Under the pieces are notes generated by a model. The model saw only the letters and a program-made list of their open reading frames with translations, was not told the origin of the DNA and did no database searches. Positions 1-6,211 of a DNA stretch of 8,397 nucleotides are shown here, one piece after another; within the stretch, counting starts at the first letter, position 1, and every line of letters starts with the position of its first letter. Source of the DNA: Polaromonas sp. UBA5171 (GTDB lineage Bacteria; Pseudomonadota; Gammaproteobacteria; Burkholderiales; Burkholderiaceae_C); the NCBI GenBank assembly GCA_002413395.1, contig DHWX01000061.1, forward strand, positions 1 through 8,397, given 5' to 3'. Position numbers and translations under genes: made by a program.

Positions 1-436
1 AACTTATTTTCACGTGACGCCATTGTGACGCGCTGACACGATACTCGATTGCCTTCGATCCAAATGCGGTAAATAGCGGTTGATATACAGCACCGGCCCG
101 CAAAATTCCCAAAATGGTAATCAATAACTCCGGAGTGCGAGGCAGCAGCCCAGCAACCCGATCACCGGGTTTAACGCCAGAGGCCACCAATAAATTGGCA
201 AAGCTGGCAGACAGTTCTTTCAGTTGATCAAACGTATAGGTCTCGCTATGCCCGTTCTGGCTCTCCCATATTAGAGCCACGCGCCCGGATCCGGCATACC
301 TGTCGCAGCATTCGATACAGGCATTCACGCCTTCTTCTAAATTCCCTGACAGAACCGACAGAGCGGTCCTGAGATCAAAGCGCGCATAGGCCTCGGCGTA
401 AGACTGACGCGGTGAACTCGCAGGTGTTGCGGACAT
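1..436 (-). CDS. Acyl-CoA synthetase (AMP-forming), N-terminal part, cut by window edge
   Basis: This is the first 145 codons of an AMP-dependent acyl-CoA ligase; the rest lies beyond the left edge. The family activates a carboxylate with ATP to an acyl-adenylate and transfers it to CoA. Visible family features are an N-terminal QSYAEAYARF segment, the ETYTFDQLKELSASFANLL helix, the VKPGDRVAGLLPRTPELL strand-helix unit, and the AGAVYQPLFTAFGSKAIEYR segment typical of the acetate/propionate/medium-chain branch. The ATP-binding P-loop and the adenylation signature would lie outside the window, so the substrate cannot be told. The ATG at 434-436 is chosen because CTGGAG stands six bases upstream and the family's conserved N-terminus follows directly. 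An in-frame ATG at 545-547, with GGAG four bases upstream, would add 37 residues that do not look like the family. Confidence 0.85.
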   Translation of the reverse strand, partial: MSATPASSPRQSYAEAYARFDLRTALSVLSGNLEEGVNACIECCDRYAGSGRVALIWESQNGHSETYTFDQLKELSASFANLLVASGVKPGDRVAGLLPRTPELLITILGILRAGAVYQPLFTAFGSKAIEYRVSASQWRHVKIS

Positions 437-1009
437 ATTGGTCTCCAGTGATGTAGTTAAAGCTAAAAAAATGTAGTCTCGTTCCGGATAGGCCTGGGCA
501 GCAGTCGCATGCGCAGCGACGCCTGCGTCCTCCTTCACGCTTGACATCGATCTCCGTCGCCTTCGGGAGATCGCCATAGCGCTTAGCCCGAAGTCGATCG
601 AGATAATTTAGTGTCTTCATTTTCCAGAATCTACTTTCTGTCGCGATTACGGCCGTTTGACCGGATTCTTGCTACGCGCTGGCCGCGACTTTGAAAGTTT
701 CTTTGGCGCCTCAACCTCAGGCTTTTCAATTTGGACGACTTTGGGTAGCGGTTTTGATTCGACCGGGTACAAGAACGGAGCTATCAGTGTTGTCTTGGGG
801 TGCATCTTTGTAGAAATTGGGCAGCGGGGTGGAGTCTACTCTTGGCTCCAGGTAACAGGTATTTAGGACCGCACGGTCACGCCTGTCTGGTCGCCCTGAA
901 TTCACTGGTCTCGATGATTGTGCAAAAGACGCGCAGCAGTTGGCGGTATGGTTTCATGGGAGCCTGCACTGGTCTTAACATACTACTTTCACAACCGAGC
1001 AAAAATCAA
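437..1009. other. Gene-poor stretch upstream of the divergent ligase and HTH genes
   Basis: About 570 bases between the start of the acyl-CoA ligase gene (minus) and the HTH gene (plus) hold no gene I can name. It should contain the promoters of both divergent genes, but I see no convincing -35/-10 pair. A reading frame on the minus strand (starting near 620) overlaps the ligase start and looks hydrophilic and non-family. A short plus-strand frame ending near 981 gives a protein-like tail (LDDCAKDAQQLAVWFHG) but has no recognisable start. The stretch may hold decayed gene remnants. Confidence 0.4.
647..805 (-). CDS. Doubtful 52-residue Pro/Lys-rich small protein
   Basis: A minus-strand frame opens with ATG at 803-805 and ends with TAA at 647-649. 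It begins MHPKTTLIAPFLYPVESKPL and ends with a basic, Pro/Lys/Arg-rich tail (EAPKKLSKSRPARSKNPVKRP has no repeats but strong charge bias). The first stop upstream in this frame is only twelve codons before the ATG. No Shine-Dalgarno sequence is visible. The composition resembles the disordered tail of a nucleoid- or ribosome-associated protein, or the 3' end of a decayed longer gene. I do not recognise a family. It could equally be a chance frame. Confidence 0.2.
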   Translation of the reverse strand: MHPKTTLIAPFLYPVESKPLPKVVQIEKPEVEAPKKLSKSRPARSKNPVKRP

Positions 1010-1438
1010 ATGCCGAATTTAGCAACCGTAATGAAAAATGAGATTGTCCGGCTGGCACGAAAAGAGGTGCGAGCAGAGGTTTTGACGTTGCGCAAAGCAG
1101 CCACATCATCTCGCACGGACATCAACGCACTGAAGCGGCGCGTGGCCGCACTTGAAAAGCAGATTTCCTCATTGAGCAAGGCATCCCCAGCAAAGGAGGT
1201 CGAACCAGAGAATGAATCAACGCCCATCCGCTTTAGTTCAAAGGGGTTCGCCGCACTGAGGGCTCGGCTTGATTTATCCGCAAAGCAAATGGGTTTGCTG
1301 CTGGGTGCATCGGATCAGTCAGTCTACAAATGGGAACGAGGCGCCAGGCCAAGGGCCCACCAGTTGCCCAAAATTGCAGCGCTCAGGAAGATGAGCGCAC
1401 AACAAATCGTGGGCATACTTAAATCTTTTTCTAAATAG
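1010..1438 (+). CDS. Small coiled-coil plus C-terminal XRE-type helix-turn-helix protein
   Basis: A 142-residue soluble protein. Residues 1-30 form a basic amphipathic helix (MPNLATVMKNEIVRLARKEV). Residues about 36-57 show heptad spacing of hydrophobics (INALKRRVAALEKQISSL), a short coiled coil. Residues 58-75 are a Pro/Glu linker, and residues 80-122 form a Cro/C1-type helix-turn-helix, with LSAKQMGLLLGASDQSVYKWERG as helices 2 and 3. Placing the DNA-binding domain at the C-terminus behind a coiled coil suggests a dimeric DNA-binding regulator. I have seen this arrangement in proteobacterial proteins annotated only as XRE-like. The frame stays open upstream to 800, but the ATG at 1010 is preferred because the charged helical sequence starts there and the upstream residues look random. 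There is no strong ribosome-binding site. The gene stands alone, so its targets are unknown. Confidence 0.7.
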   Translation: MPNLATVMKNEIVRLARKEVRAEVLTLRKAATSSRTDINALKRRVAALEKQISSLSKASPAKEVEPENESTPIRFSSKGFAALRARLDLSAKQMGLLLGASDQSVYKWERGARPRAHQLPKIAALRKMSAQQIVGILKSFSK

Positions 1439-1451
1439 ACTGGCTGACAAC

Positions 1452-1478
1452 GAAAAATAATTTTCAAAACCTTTTTTT
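1452..1478 (+). terminator. Weak AT-rich hairpin with T-tract after the HTH gene
   Basis: Just after the HTH gene's stop codon, GAAAA at 1452-1456 can pair with TTTTC at 1461-1465 across a four-base loop, and seven Ts follow at 1472-1478. The stem is only A-T rich, so this is at best a weak intrinsic terminator. Confidence 0.25.
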
Positions 1479-1549
1479 AGACCTTAATCTGACTGTCGAG
1501 CCGATGTCCCAAGTCGTCGGCAAACCAGAACAATTGATAGAGAAGACCG

Positions 1550-2266
1550 ATGAATACTATGACCGACAACCTTCAGGCTTTGACGCTCGGCACAGTTCCG
1601 GGGTCGGGTTCGCTACTGCCCACCCAAATGGTGGATTCAAACCACCCCGCTGTTCAGGCCTTCTCGCGTGAACACGCACAAGGGGCTGACGACCGCGAGC
1701 GCGCCGTGGCCCTTTTTTACGCAGTACGCGACGGTTTCCGGTACGACCCCTACCGCGTCGATCTGACCCATCATGGGATGCGGGCCAGCGCCGTGCTCGA
1801 ACAGGGGGTGGGCTGGTGCGTGACCAAGGCCACTTTGCTGACCGCGGCCTGTCGTTCAGCAGGCATTCCTGCCCGGCTGGGTTTTGCCGACGTGCGCAAT
1901 CACCTGTCCACCGAACGTATGCGCCAGGCCATGCAAACCGACGTGTTCGTGTGGCACGGTTTTTCCGAGATATGGCTGAACGACGCATGGCGCAAGGCCA
2001 CTCCAGCCTTCAATATCAGTCTTTGCGAAAAGTTCGGCTTTCTGCCGCTGGATTTCAACGGGGTAGATGACTCCATCTACCACCCGTTTGATCGCAGTGG
2101 CCAGCGTCACATGGAATACATGCGGCATCACGGCAGTTTCGACGATGTGCCGTTGGAACGCCTGCAGGCCGACTTCGCTAAGTTCTACCCTGGTTGGGGT
2201 GGCGTGGCCGGCGACCTGACCAATGCTGACTTCGAAATCGATATTTCGAAGGAAGTCCGTTCTTGA
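1550..2266 (+). CDS. Transglutaminase-like superfamily protein
   Basis: A 238-residue protein of the bacterial transglutaminase-like (papain-fold) superfamily, probably a cytoplasmic cysteine amidase, protease or acyltransferase of unknown substrate. The catalytic core is visible. QGVGWCVTKATLL carries the nucleophile Cys90 in the GxCxxxA context. WHGFSEIWLNDAWRKATPAFN carries His136 and, at the third catalytic position, Asn155 where many relatives have Asp. Upstream, DRERAVALFYAVRDGFRYDPY (about 48-68) is the usual helix leading into the domain. No signal peptide is evident, since the N-terminus is polar. ATG at 1550 has a weak GAGA about seven bases upstream, and a second in-frame ATG lies three codons later. 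It is convergent with the N-acetyltransferase gene, which has the same fold; an IS110 remnant lies between them. The superfamily is secure, but the reaction is not. Confidence 0.85.
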   Translation: MNTMTDNLQALTLGTVPGSGSLLPTQMVDSNHPAVQAFSREHAQGADDRERAVALFYAVRDGFRYDPYRVDLTHHGMRASAVLEQGVGWCVTKATLLTAACRSAGIPARLGFADVRNHLSTERMRQAMQTDVFVWHGFSEIWLNDAWRKATPAFNISLCEKFGFLPLDFNGVDDSIYHPFDRSGQRHMEYMRHHGSFDDVPLERLQADFAKFYPGWGGVAGDLTNADFEIDISKEVRS

Positions 2267-2321
2267 CACAGTATGTAAAAAAGGCACAAAAGCAAAGATG
2301 ATTATGAGCAGCAAGACGACC

Positions 2322-2590
2322 TCAATTTGCCAAGGTTAGCTGCTGTGTTTTGCCCCCGGTGCCGACCTGCCGTGGTGTTAACCCTACCCATGACGCAAAC
2401 TGACGCCGGGATTTGAATGTCGAGAAATCTCCGACGGCGACCACCAGCGCTGAGGCTGTCAAGTCCCCAACGCCTGGAATCTGTTGGATCGCCTGCTTGT
2501 GCCGATCCTCTCGGATCATGGCGCGCAGCCGCTGGCCAATTTGCTCGATGTCATCTTGGGTCCTTTGCGAGCGCACGGCCCTAAGTAAAG
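2322..2590 (-). pseudogene. IS110-family transposase remnant (C-terminal transposase_20 part)
   Basis: The minus strand encodes the second conserved block of an IS110-family transposase. A helical DDIEQIGQRLRAMIREDRHK stretch is followed by the hallmark QQIPGVGDLTASALVVAVGD, then FKSRRQFASWVGLTPRQ and TGGKTQQLTL. These match the transposase_20 (helix-hairpin-helix-like) domain with its conserved Gly-rich turn and Ser-region start. The N-terminal RuvC-like DEDD half is absent: the frame upstream runs antisense-like through the N-acetyltransferase gene. The C-terminus stops after LTLAN, before the expected ITKRG continuation. The fragment is therefore truncated at both ends and dead. Its 5' boundary is uncertain, within about 2570-2630, at the end of the neighbouring gene. 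Confidence 0.8.
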
Positions 2591-3408
2591 CTTGCATTCG
2601 ATTCCTGACCTCGACTCGACACGTCGGCCACCCTCTCGAACTCCGATTCCGGGACAGCGATCGTGAACACCTTGTGGAGCGCGTCGCGAAGTTCGGCAGA
2701 ACTTTGCAGCGTCTGACGCTCGGGTTTACCGTCCAGCGGCCGCCAGGTGAGCGTGCGGTTGAAGAGTGCATAGCGGCCACCGGCCACAGGACGCGTCGCT
2801 ACCAGGTTATTGCCAAACAGGGAGTTCGGCCGGGTTGCGGTGTGCCAGTTTTGCATTGCGTAGTCAGCTGGCAGATGCGGGGAAAGATCGAATCGGTAGA
2901 CGTCCACCCACTGGCCAGCGATCCTGGCCTGAAGAAGCTGGTCTGAACCTGCGGGCACAAGACGCACAGTCTCGTGCGATGTGGACTGTGGCTCGTGACG
3001 ATCCATCATGACCGGCGAGGTCAATGTCAAGCCACCGAATCCGGCATCGACAAGAAAGCGCCCCTCGGGCATATCGACACACAGGACCATGTGGCTGCGT
3101 GGCACCTCCAGATCCGGCGGCAGCCGATAGCGCACGCGCGCCGACAGCCCGGTCACCGTGAATCCGATTTCAATCAGCGCGGACTGCAGCAGGGAATTCT
3201 GCTCGTAACAGTAGCCGCCTCGGCCACCGCGAACCAGCTTGGCTTGCAACGCATCGATCGACAGGTCGGGCACACCACCGGCCACCACGCTGACGTTCTC
3301 GAAGGGGATGGCCTGGGGGTGGCGTAAGGCCAGCGCCTGCAGCACTTCAAGCTTGGGCGTTCGCGGCCCGCCATAGCCGATCCGAGAACAATAGGTATCG
3401 ATGTCCAT
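2581..3408 (-). CDS. nat: Arylamine N-acetyltransferase
   Basis: A 275-residue NAT-family enzyme. The family transfers an acetyl (or other acyl) group from acyl-CoA to arylamines, hydrazines or arylhydroxylamines through a cysteine thioester. The triad is intact: Cys67 in RGGRGGYCYEQN, His106 in VPRSHMVLCVD and Asp121 in FLVDAGFGG. The N-terminus IDTYCSRIGYGGPRTPKLEVL and the HPQAIPFENVSV block are also typical and fix the start at the ATG at 3406-3408, although no clear Shine-Dalgarno is visible. Some homologues act inside biosynthetic clusters as amide synthases, but nothing nearby suggests that here. The last dozen or so residues (SSRGQESNASFT) do not look like the family and probably derive from the junction with the IS110 remnant. 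The end is thus rearranged, though the catalytic domains are complete. Confidence 0.9.
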   Translation of the reverse strand: MDIDTYCSRIGYGGPRTPKLEVLQALALRHPQAIPFENVSVVAGGVPDLSIDALQAKLVRGGRGGYCYEQNSLLQSALIEIGFTVTGLSARVRYRLPPDLEVPRSHMVLCVDMPEGRFLVDAGFGGLTLTSPVMMDRHEPQSTSHETVRLVPAGSDQLLQARIAGQWVDVYRFDLSPHLPADYAMQNWHTATRPNSLFGNNLVATRPVAGGRYALFNRTLTWRPLDGKPERQTLQSSAELRDALHKVFTIAVPESEFERVADVSSRGQESNASFT

Positions 3409-3469
3409 GTATATTCGCTATAAGCCGAGTCGTTACCCCGCGGGCACCTTCCTCGATGACCCGTCTCGG

Positions 3470-3646
3470 TCAAGCGAATCGGACTGCTAAGGCCGGCATG
3501 GCATTCATCGGGTTAGGAAGGATTCTGGTGATTGTCCCCTGTTTGCGGAGATCGTCCATCACACTCTCACGCCAAGTTTGATAGTTTTCATCTTTGCTAC
3601 GAGCCAGATTAATGGGACCTCGGTGTTGCCCATAAGGCAAACCATA
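3470..3646 (-). pseudogene. Orphan C-terminal fragment of an unidentified protein
   Basis: Upstream of the NAT gene on the same strand, a 58-residue frame without a start codon reads YGLPYGQHRGPINLARS, then KDENYQTWRESVMDDLRK, then QGTITRILPNPMNAMPAL and AVRFA before TGA at 3470-3472. The mix of polar and hydrophobic residues and the helix-like WRESVMDDLRKQG look like genuine protein. The frame ends upstream at a TGA (3647-3649) only three bases from the end of the IS5 remnant, so the rest of the gene was probably displaced by that element. I do not recognise the family; the tail loosely recalls periplasmic solute-binding proteins, but this is a guess. Confidence 0.4.
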
Positions 3647-3652
3647 TCAAAC

Positions 3653-3670
3653 GGCGTTGTTGCATAAATC
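3653..3670 (+). repeat. Terminal repeat of the IS5-family remnant
   Basis: GGCGTTGTTGCATAAATC is the kind of terminal inverted repeat known from IS5-family elements (GTTGTTGCATAAAT core). It lies 37 bases beyond the transposase stop codon, at the 3' end of the element. The partner repeat has been lost. Confidence 0.7.
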
Positions 3671-3707
3671 GGAATGAAGTCATGACGACCCCGATTTCCT
3701 GCACTTC

Positions 3708-4025
3708 TCAGATCTTCACCGACATCGGCATGCCAAGATCTGACATCATGTTCAGCGCAGACGCACTGACCCACGCCTGAGTCTTTTGTTGCGCCAGCGC
3801 ACGCGCTTTCATGGCACATCCGATGATGCGCTTGTAGCGCGGCATTGCCAACTCGGCATGTGCGCGCAAGCCGTAACCGGTCTTCCTTTGCCAGGCAATT
3901 CTGCTGTGCGCTTTGATATCTCGAATATGGTCATCGCGTTGGGTATCACCGGTGCTGGAGCACACTGCCGTCTTGGGCGGTGGGACCACAATTCGAGCAT
4001 CACTTTGCTTGGTCAATACCGCTTT
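3708..4025 (-). pseudogene. IS5-family transposase, C-terminal fragment
   Basis: About 105 residues of an IS5/IS4-superfamily DDE transposase, reading on the minus strand. It starts inside the gene near KAVLTKQSDARIVVPPPK and ends normally at SALNMMSDLGMPMSVKI. The Y-(2)-R-(3)-E-(6)-K signature, which carries the catalytic Glu, is present exactly: in the stretch GYGLRAHAELAMPRYK the spacing Y-x2-R-x3-E-x6-K is kept. The two upstream catalytic Asp residues are missing with the N-terminal two-thirds, so it cannot be active. The fragment is antisense to an upstream extension of the lytic transglycosylase reading frame, which explains why that frame appears to open early. Confidence 0.85.
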
Positions 4026-4080
4026 GGAACCTGTGTCTGCATTCCATCGCGTGTCTGCGGGACTTCATGGAGCAACGAAA

Positions 4081-5400
4081 ATGACAGGAATGCACATACC
4101 AACCCGTTTTCCATTTTCAGCGCGCGGCTGGCTTGTTCTCGGTTTGCTCGCGATCTTTACGCTTGCAGGCTGTACCACCATAGCCACCACAGAACCCAAG
4201 GCACCGGTGCCATCAACGGTTGCCACCCAGCCCGCTCAAGCCACCGCTGACGAAGCTGAACACGACCAGAAGTTTGCCCTCTGGGTAGTTGAGTTCAGCG
4301 CCATCGCCCGCAAAGCGGGCATCCGTGAGGCGACGCTGCACATCGCCTTTGACCCGATTCGCTTCCTGCCAGGCGTCATTGAATTGGATCGGGCGCAGCC
4401 CGAGTTCACCCGGTCGGTATGGGACTACCTCGACAATGCGCTGTCGGCGCAGCGCATCACCCGTGGCCAGGACAAGCTGCAGCAACTGGGCCCCCAAGCA
4501 GTTGCCATAACTGGGCGCTACGGCATCCCGATCGAGATCGTCGTCGCCATCTGGGGCATGGAGAGCAACTACGGCAGCAACGTCGGCGACATCCCGACCA
4601 TTGATGCCTTGGCGACACTGGGTTTCGAGGGCCGACGCGAGGCGTGGGCACGCAGCCAATTGCTGGCTGCCTTGAAGATTCTGCAAAGCGGTGACATTGA
4701 TCGTACGCAGATGATCGGATCGTGGGCGGGCGCGATGGGCCAGACGCAGTTTCTGCCCTCCAACTTTCTGGCCTATGCGGTTGATGCCGATGGCGATGGC
4801 CGACGCGACCTATGGGGCAGTTCGGCCGATGTGATGGCTTCGACGGCGAACTTCCTGGCAAGCACTGGATGGCAGGCCGGTCAGCCGTGGGGGACTGAGG
4901 TGCGCTTGCCGCCCGGGTTCGACTATGCGCGCGCCGATGACAATGTACGACAAACATCGGTCGCTTGGGCAAACGAGGGTGTGCAATCGATGAACGGTAC
5001 ACCACTGCCAGCGCTGACCGACAGCTCGATCTGGTTGGCGTCCAGCGCAGGCGGACCGGCCTTCCTGATCGGACCCAACTTTCGCACGATCCTGCGCTAC
5101 AACAACTCGACCAGCTATGCACTGGCTGTCAGTCTGCTGGCGCAACGCCTGGCAGGTGGCCCGCCGATACAAGCACCCTGGCCGCGCGATCTGCAAGCTT
5201 TGACGCGCAGCCAGTTGCTGGCAATGCAAACGGTCCTGAATACACGCGGTTTCGACAGTGGCACGCCCGACGGCATGATGGGCCCGGCCACGCGGCGTGG
5301 CATTCGTCAGTACCAGCGCAGCCTGGGTCTGCCAGCGGACGGATATCCAAGCCTGAATCTACTGCAGCACCTGCAGCAAAGCAGCGGCACGGCTCCTTGA
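4081..5400 (+). CDS. MltB-like lipoprotein lytic murein transglycosylase with peptidoglycan-binding domain
   Basis: A 439-residue enzyme that cleaves the MurNAc-GlcNAc bond of peptidoglycan with formation of 1,6-anhydro-MurNAc, probably anchored to the outer membrane. A type II signal peptide is seen: Arg15, the hydrophobic WLVLGLLAIFTLAGC and lipobox Cys31. After a Thr/Ala/Pro linker (32-60) comes the MltB-type SLT_2 domain (about 62-365), with catalytic Glu161 in WGMESNYGS and the substrate-groove motifs AGAMGQTQFLPSNF and DADGDGRRDLW. The C-terminal PG_binding_1 module spans about 372-432 (LQALTRSQLLAMQTVLNTRG, DGMMGPATRRGIRQYQ). ATG at 4081 is chosen because GGAG stands eight bases upstream and the signal peptide follows; an earlier in-frame opening runs through the IS5 remnant. 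It looks intact and functional. Its upstream DNA is IS-derived from about 4025, so its promoter may be new. Confidence 0.92.
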   Translation: MTGMHIPTRFPFSARGWLVLGLLAIFTLAGCTTIATTEPKAPVPSTVATQPAQATADEAEHDQKFALWVVEFSAIARKAGIREATLHIAFDPIRFLPGVIELDRAQPEFTRSVWDYLDNALSAQRITRGQDKLQQLGPQAVAITGRYGIPIEIVVAIWGMESNYGSNVGDIPTIDALATLGFEGRREAWARSQLLAALKILQSGDIDRTQMIGSWAGAMGQTQFLPSNFLAYAVDADGDGRRDLWGSSADVMASTANFLASTGWQAGQPWGTEVRLPPGFDYARADDNVRQTSVAWANEGVQSMNGTPLPALTDSSIWLASSAGGPAFLIGPNFRTILRYNNSTSYALAVSLLAQRLAGGPPIQAPWPRDLQALTRSQLLAMQTVLNTRGFDSGTPDGMMGPATRRGIRQYQRSLGLPADGYPSLNLLQHLQQSSGTAP

Positions 5401-5401
5401 G

Positions 5402-5422
5402 GGGGTTGTAAGCCCAAACCCC
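5402..5422. terminator. Possible hairpin after the transglycosylase gene
   Basis: GGGGTT at 5402-5407 can pair with AACCCC at 5417-5422 across a nine-base loop, immediately after the stop codon. No T-tract follows, so its role as a terminator is uncertain. Confidence 0.25.
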
Positions 5423-5588
5423 GTGTTCATGCGGCCTGACAGACAATTCAGTGTTCCAAAAAATCCGCAACCAGTTGTAAGAAATTGGCACATGAATGGG
5501 GATTGCAGCCTGAGCTGCTCACTTCATCCCAAGGCGGAAAAGCTAGCAAAACCATTGCAAACCGTTGGGTCTTCTCCCAAGTGCAACA

Positions 5589-6116
5589 ATGCTTCGCATG
5601 ACAAAACGTCCTCAGAGCTTGGGCGAGGAAATCGCTAACAGCGTGAGCCATGGTGTCGCACTCCTGTCGGCTATCGCTGCGTTACCGTTTTTGGTTGTAC
5701 CGGCGAGTCGTCACAGTACCGTCAACTTCATCGGTGCCATCGTTTTTGCAGCGACCATGGTGCTGTTGTATCTGACTTCGACGCTTTATCATGCAATACC
5801 AAGCAGCCGTGCCAAGCGCGTCTTCCTAAAACTTGATTACGGTGCAATCTTTCTCTTTATTGCTGGCAGCTACACACCCTTTGCGTTGGGGGCACTTCGG
5901 GGTGTCTGGGGTTGGACCCTCTTTGGGGTGGTGTGGTCGCTTGCGGCGATCGGCATTACGTTGAAGGCCTTTGACCGTTTGTCGCCCCCTTGGCTCTCGA
6001 CTGGCCTGTATCTCGTCATGGGCTGGCTCGTACTCATTGCAGCCGTGCCGCTCGTCGAGCACGTGCCATTGCCCGGACTCATATGGCTTGTAGGCCCGCC
6101 GGTAAGATTCGTGTAA
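5589..6116 (+). pseudogene. Hemolysin III / PAQR-family membrane protein, truncated by transposon
   Basis: The remaining 175 residues belong to the hemolysin III (YqfA/TrhA, PAQR) family of seven-helix inner-membrane proteins, linked in bacteria to membrane-lipid homeostasis. An EEIANSVSHG start region is followed by hydrophobic helices. STLYH (Ser64, His68) is the S-x3-H metal-site motif, and DYGAIFLFIAGSYTPF carries Asp83. The frame is family-like up to GLIWLV, then reads GPPVRFV and stops, because from 6093 it runs into the transposon's inverted repeat, which supplies the TAA. Lost are the last helices with the conserved H-x3-H pair needed for the zinc site, so activity is doubtful. The missing 3' end is not found after the transposon. 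Start is uncertain: ATG 5589 or 5598, neither with a good ribosome-binding site. Confidence 0.85.
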
Positions 6117-6129
6117 AAGCGGCCACATC
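6093..6129 (+). repeat. Left terminal inverted repeat of Tn3-family element
   Basis: It starts GGCCCGCCGGTAAGATTCG, continues TGTAAAAGCGGCCAC and ends ATC. The partner at 7543-7579, read on the minus strand, differs at three positions: C/T at the fifth base, G/C before CGGCCAC, and A/T near the inner end. It interrupts the hemolysin III gene. Confidence 0.88.
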
Positions 6130-6152
6130 CCCATATTTTCAAATTTTGTGGC

Positions 6153-6181
6153 TTGGCGACGAAGCTGTTTGGCGTTGTTAT
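6153..6181 (+). promoter_or_regulatory. Possible transposase promoter
   Basis: TTGGCG at 6153-6158 and TGTTAT at 6176-6181 are separated by 17 bases and stand 30 bases before the transposase ATG at 6212. The -35 box is fair and the -10 box is weak. Confidence 0.25.
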
Positions 6182-6211
6182 GGTTCACGGTCCTGACACT
6201 TTGGGCACCAT

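Larger units (their letters stand above)
3653..4025 (-). mobile_element. IS5-family insertion sequence remnant (one end retained)
   Basis: One IS end is kept at 3653-3670 and is directly followed, toward higher coordinates, by the 3' part of an IS5-family transposase gene on the minus strand. The other end and the transposase N-terminus are missing; the homologous protein sequence fades at about 4020-4030, some 55 bases before the lytic transglycosylase start codon. No second copy of the terminal repeat is visible in the window. Confidence 0.75.

Noticed and set aside
375..620. Minus-strand frame beginning MKTLNYLDRLRAKRYGDLPK upstream of and overlapping the acyl-CoA ligase start
   Set aside because: Its C-terminal part overlaps the well-supported ligase frame and is Cys/Arg-rich noise. 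The first 25 residues vaguely resemble small phage-type DNA-binding proteins, but no domain is completed and no good ribosome-binding site is present.
1557..1988. Long minus-strand frame antisense to the transglutaminase-like gene
   Set aside because: Arg/Pro-rich composition typical of a shadow frame in GC-rich coding DNA; the plus-strand gene has conserved catalytic motifs.
3913..4080. Upstream in-frame extension of the lytic transglycosylase
   Set aside because: The added 56 residues are antisense to the IS5 transposase remnant, while the ATG at 4081 has a ribosome-binding site and is followed by a lipoprotein signal peptide.
4457..5122. 221-residue minus-strand frame inside the lytic transglycosylase gene
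   Set aside because: Ser/Arg/Cys/Pro-rich shadow frame with no domain, opposite a gene with clear family motifs throughout.
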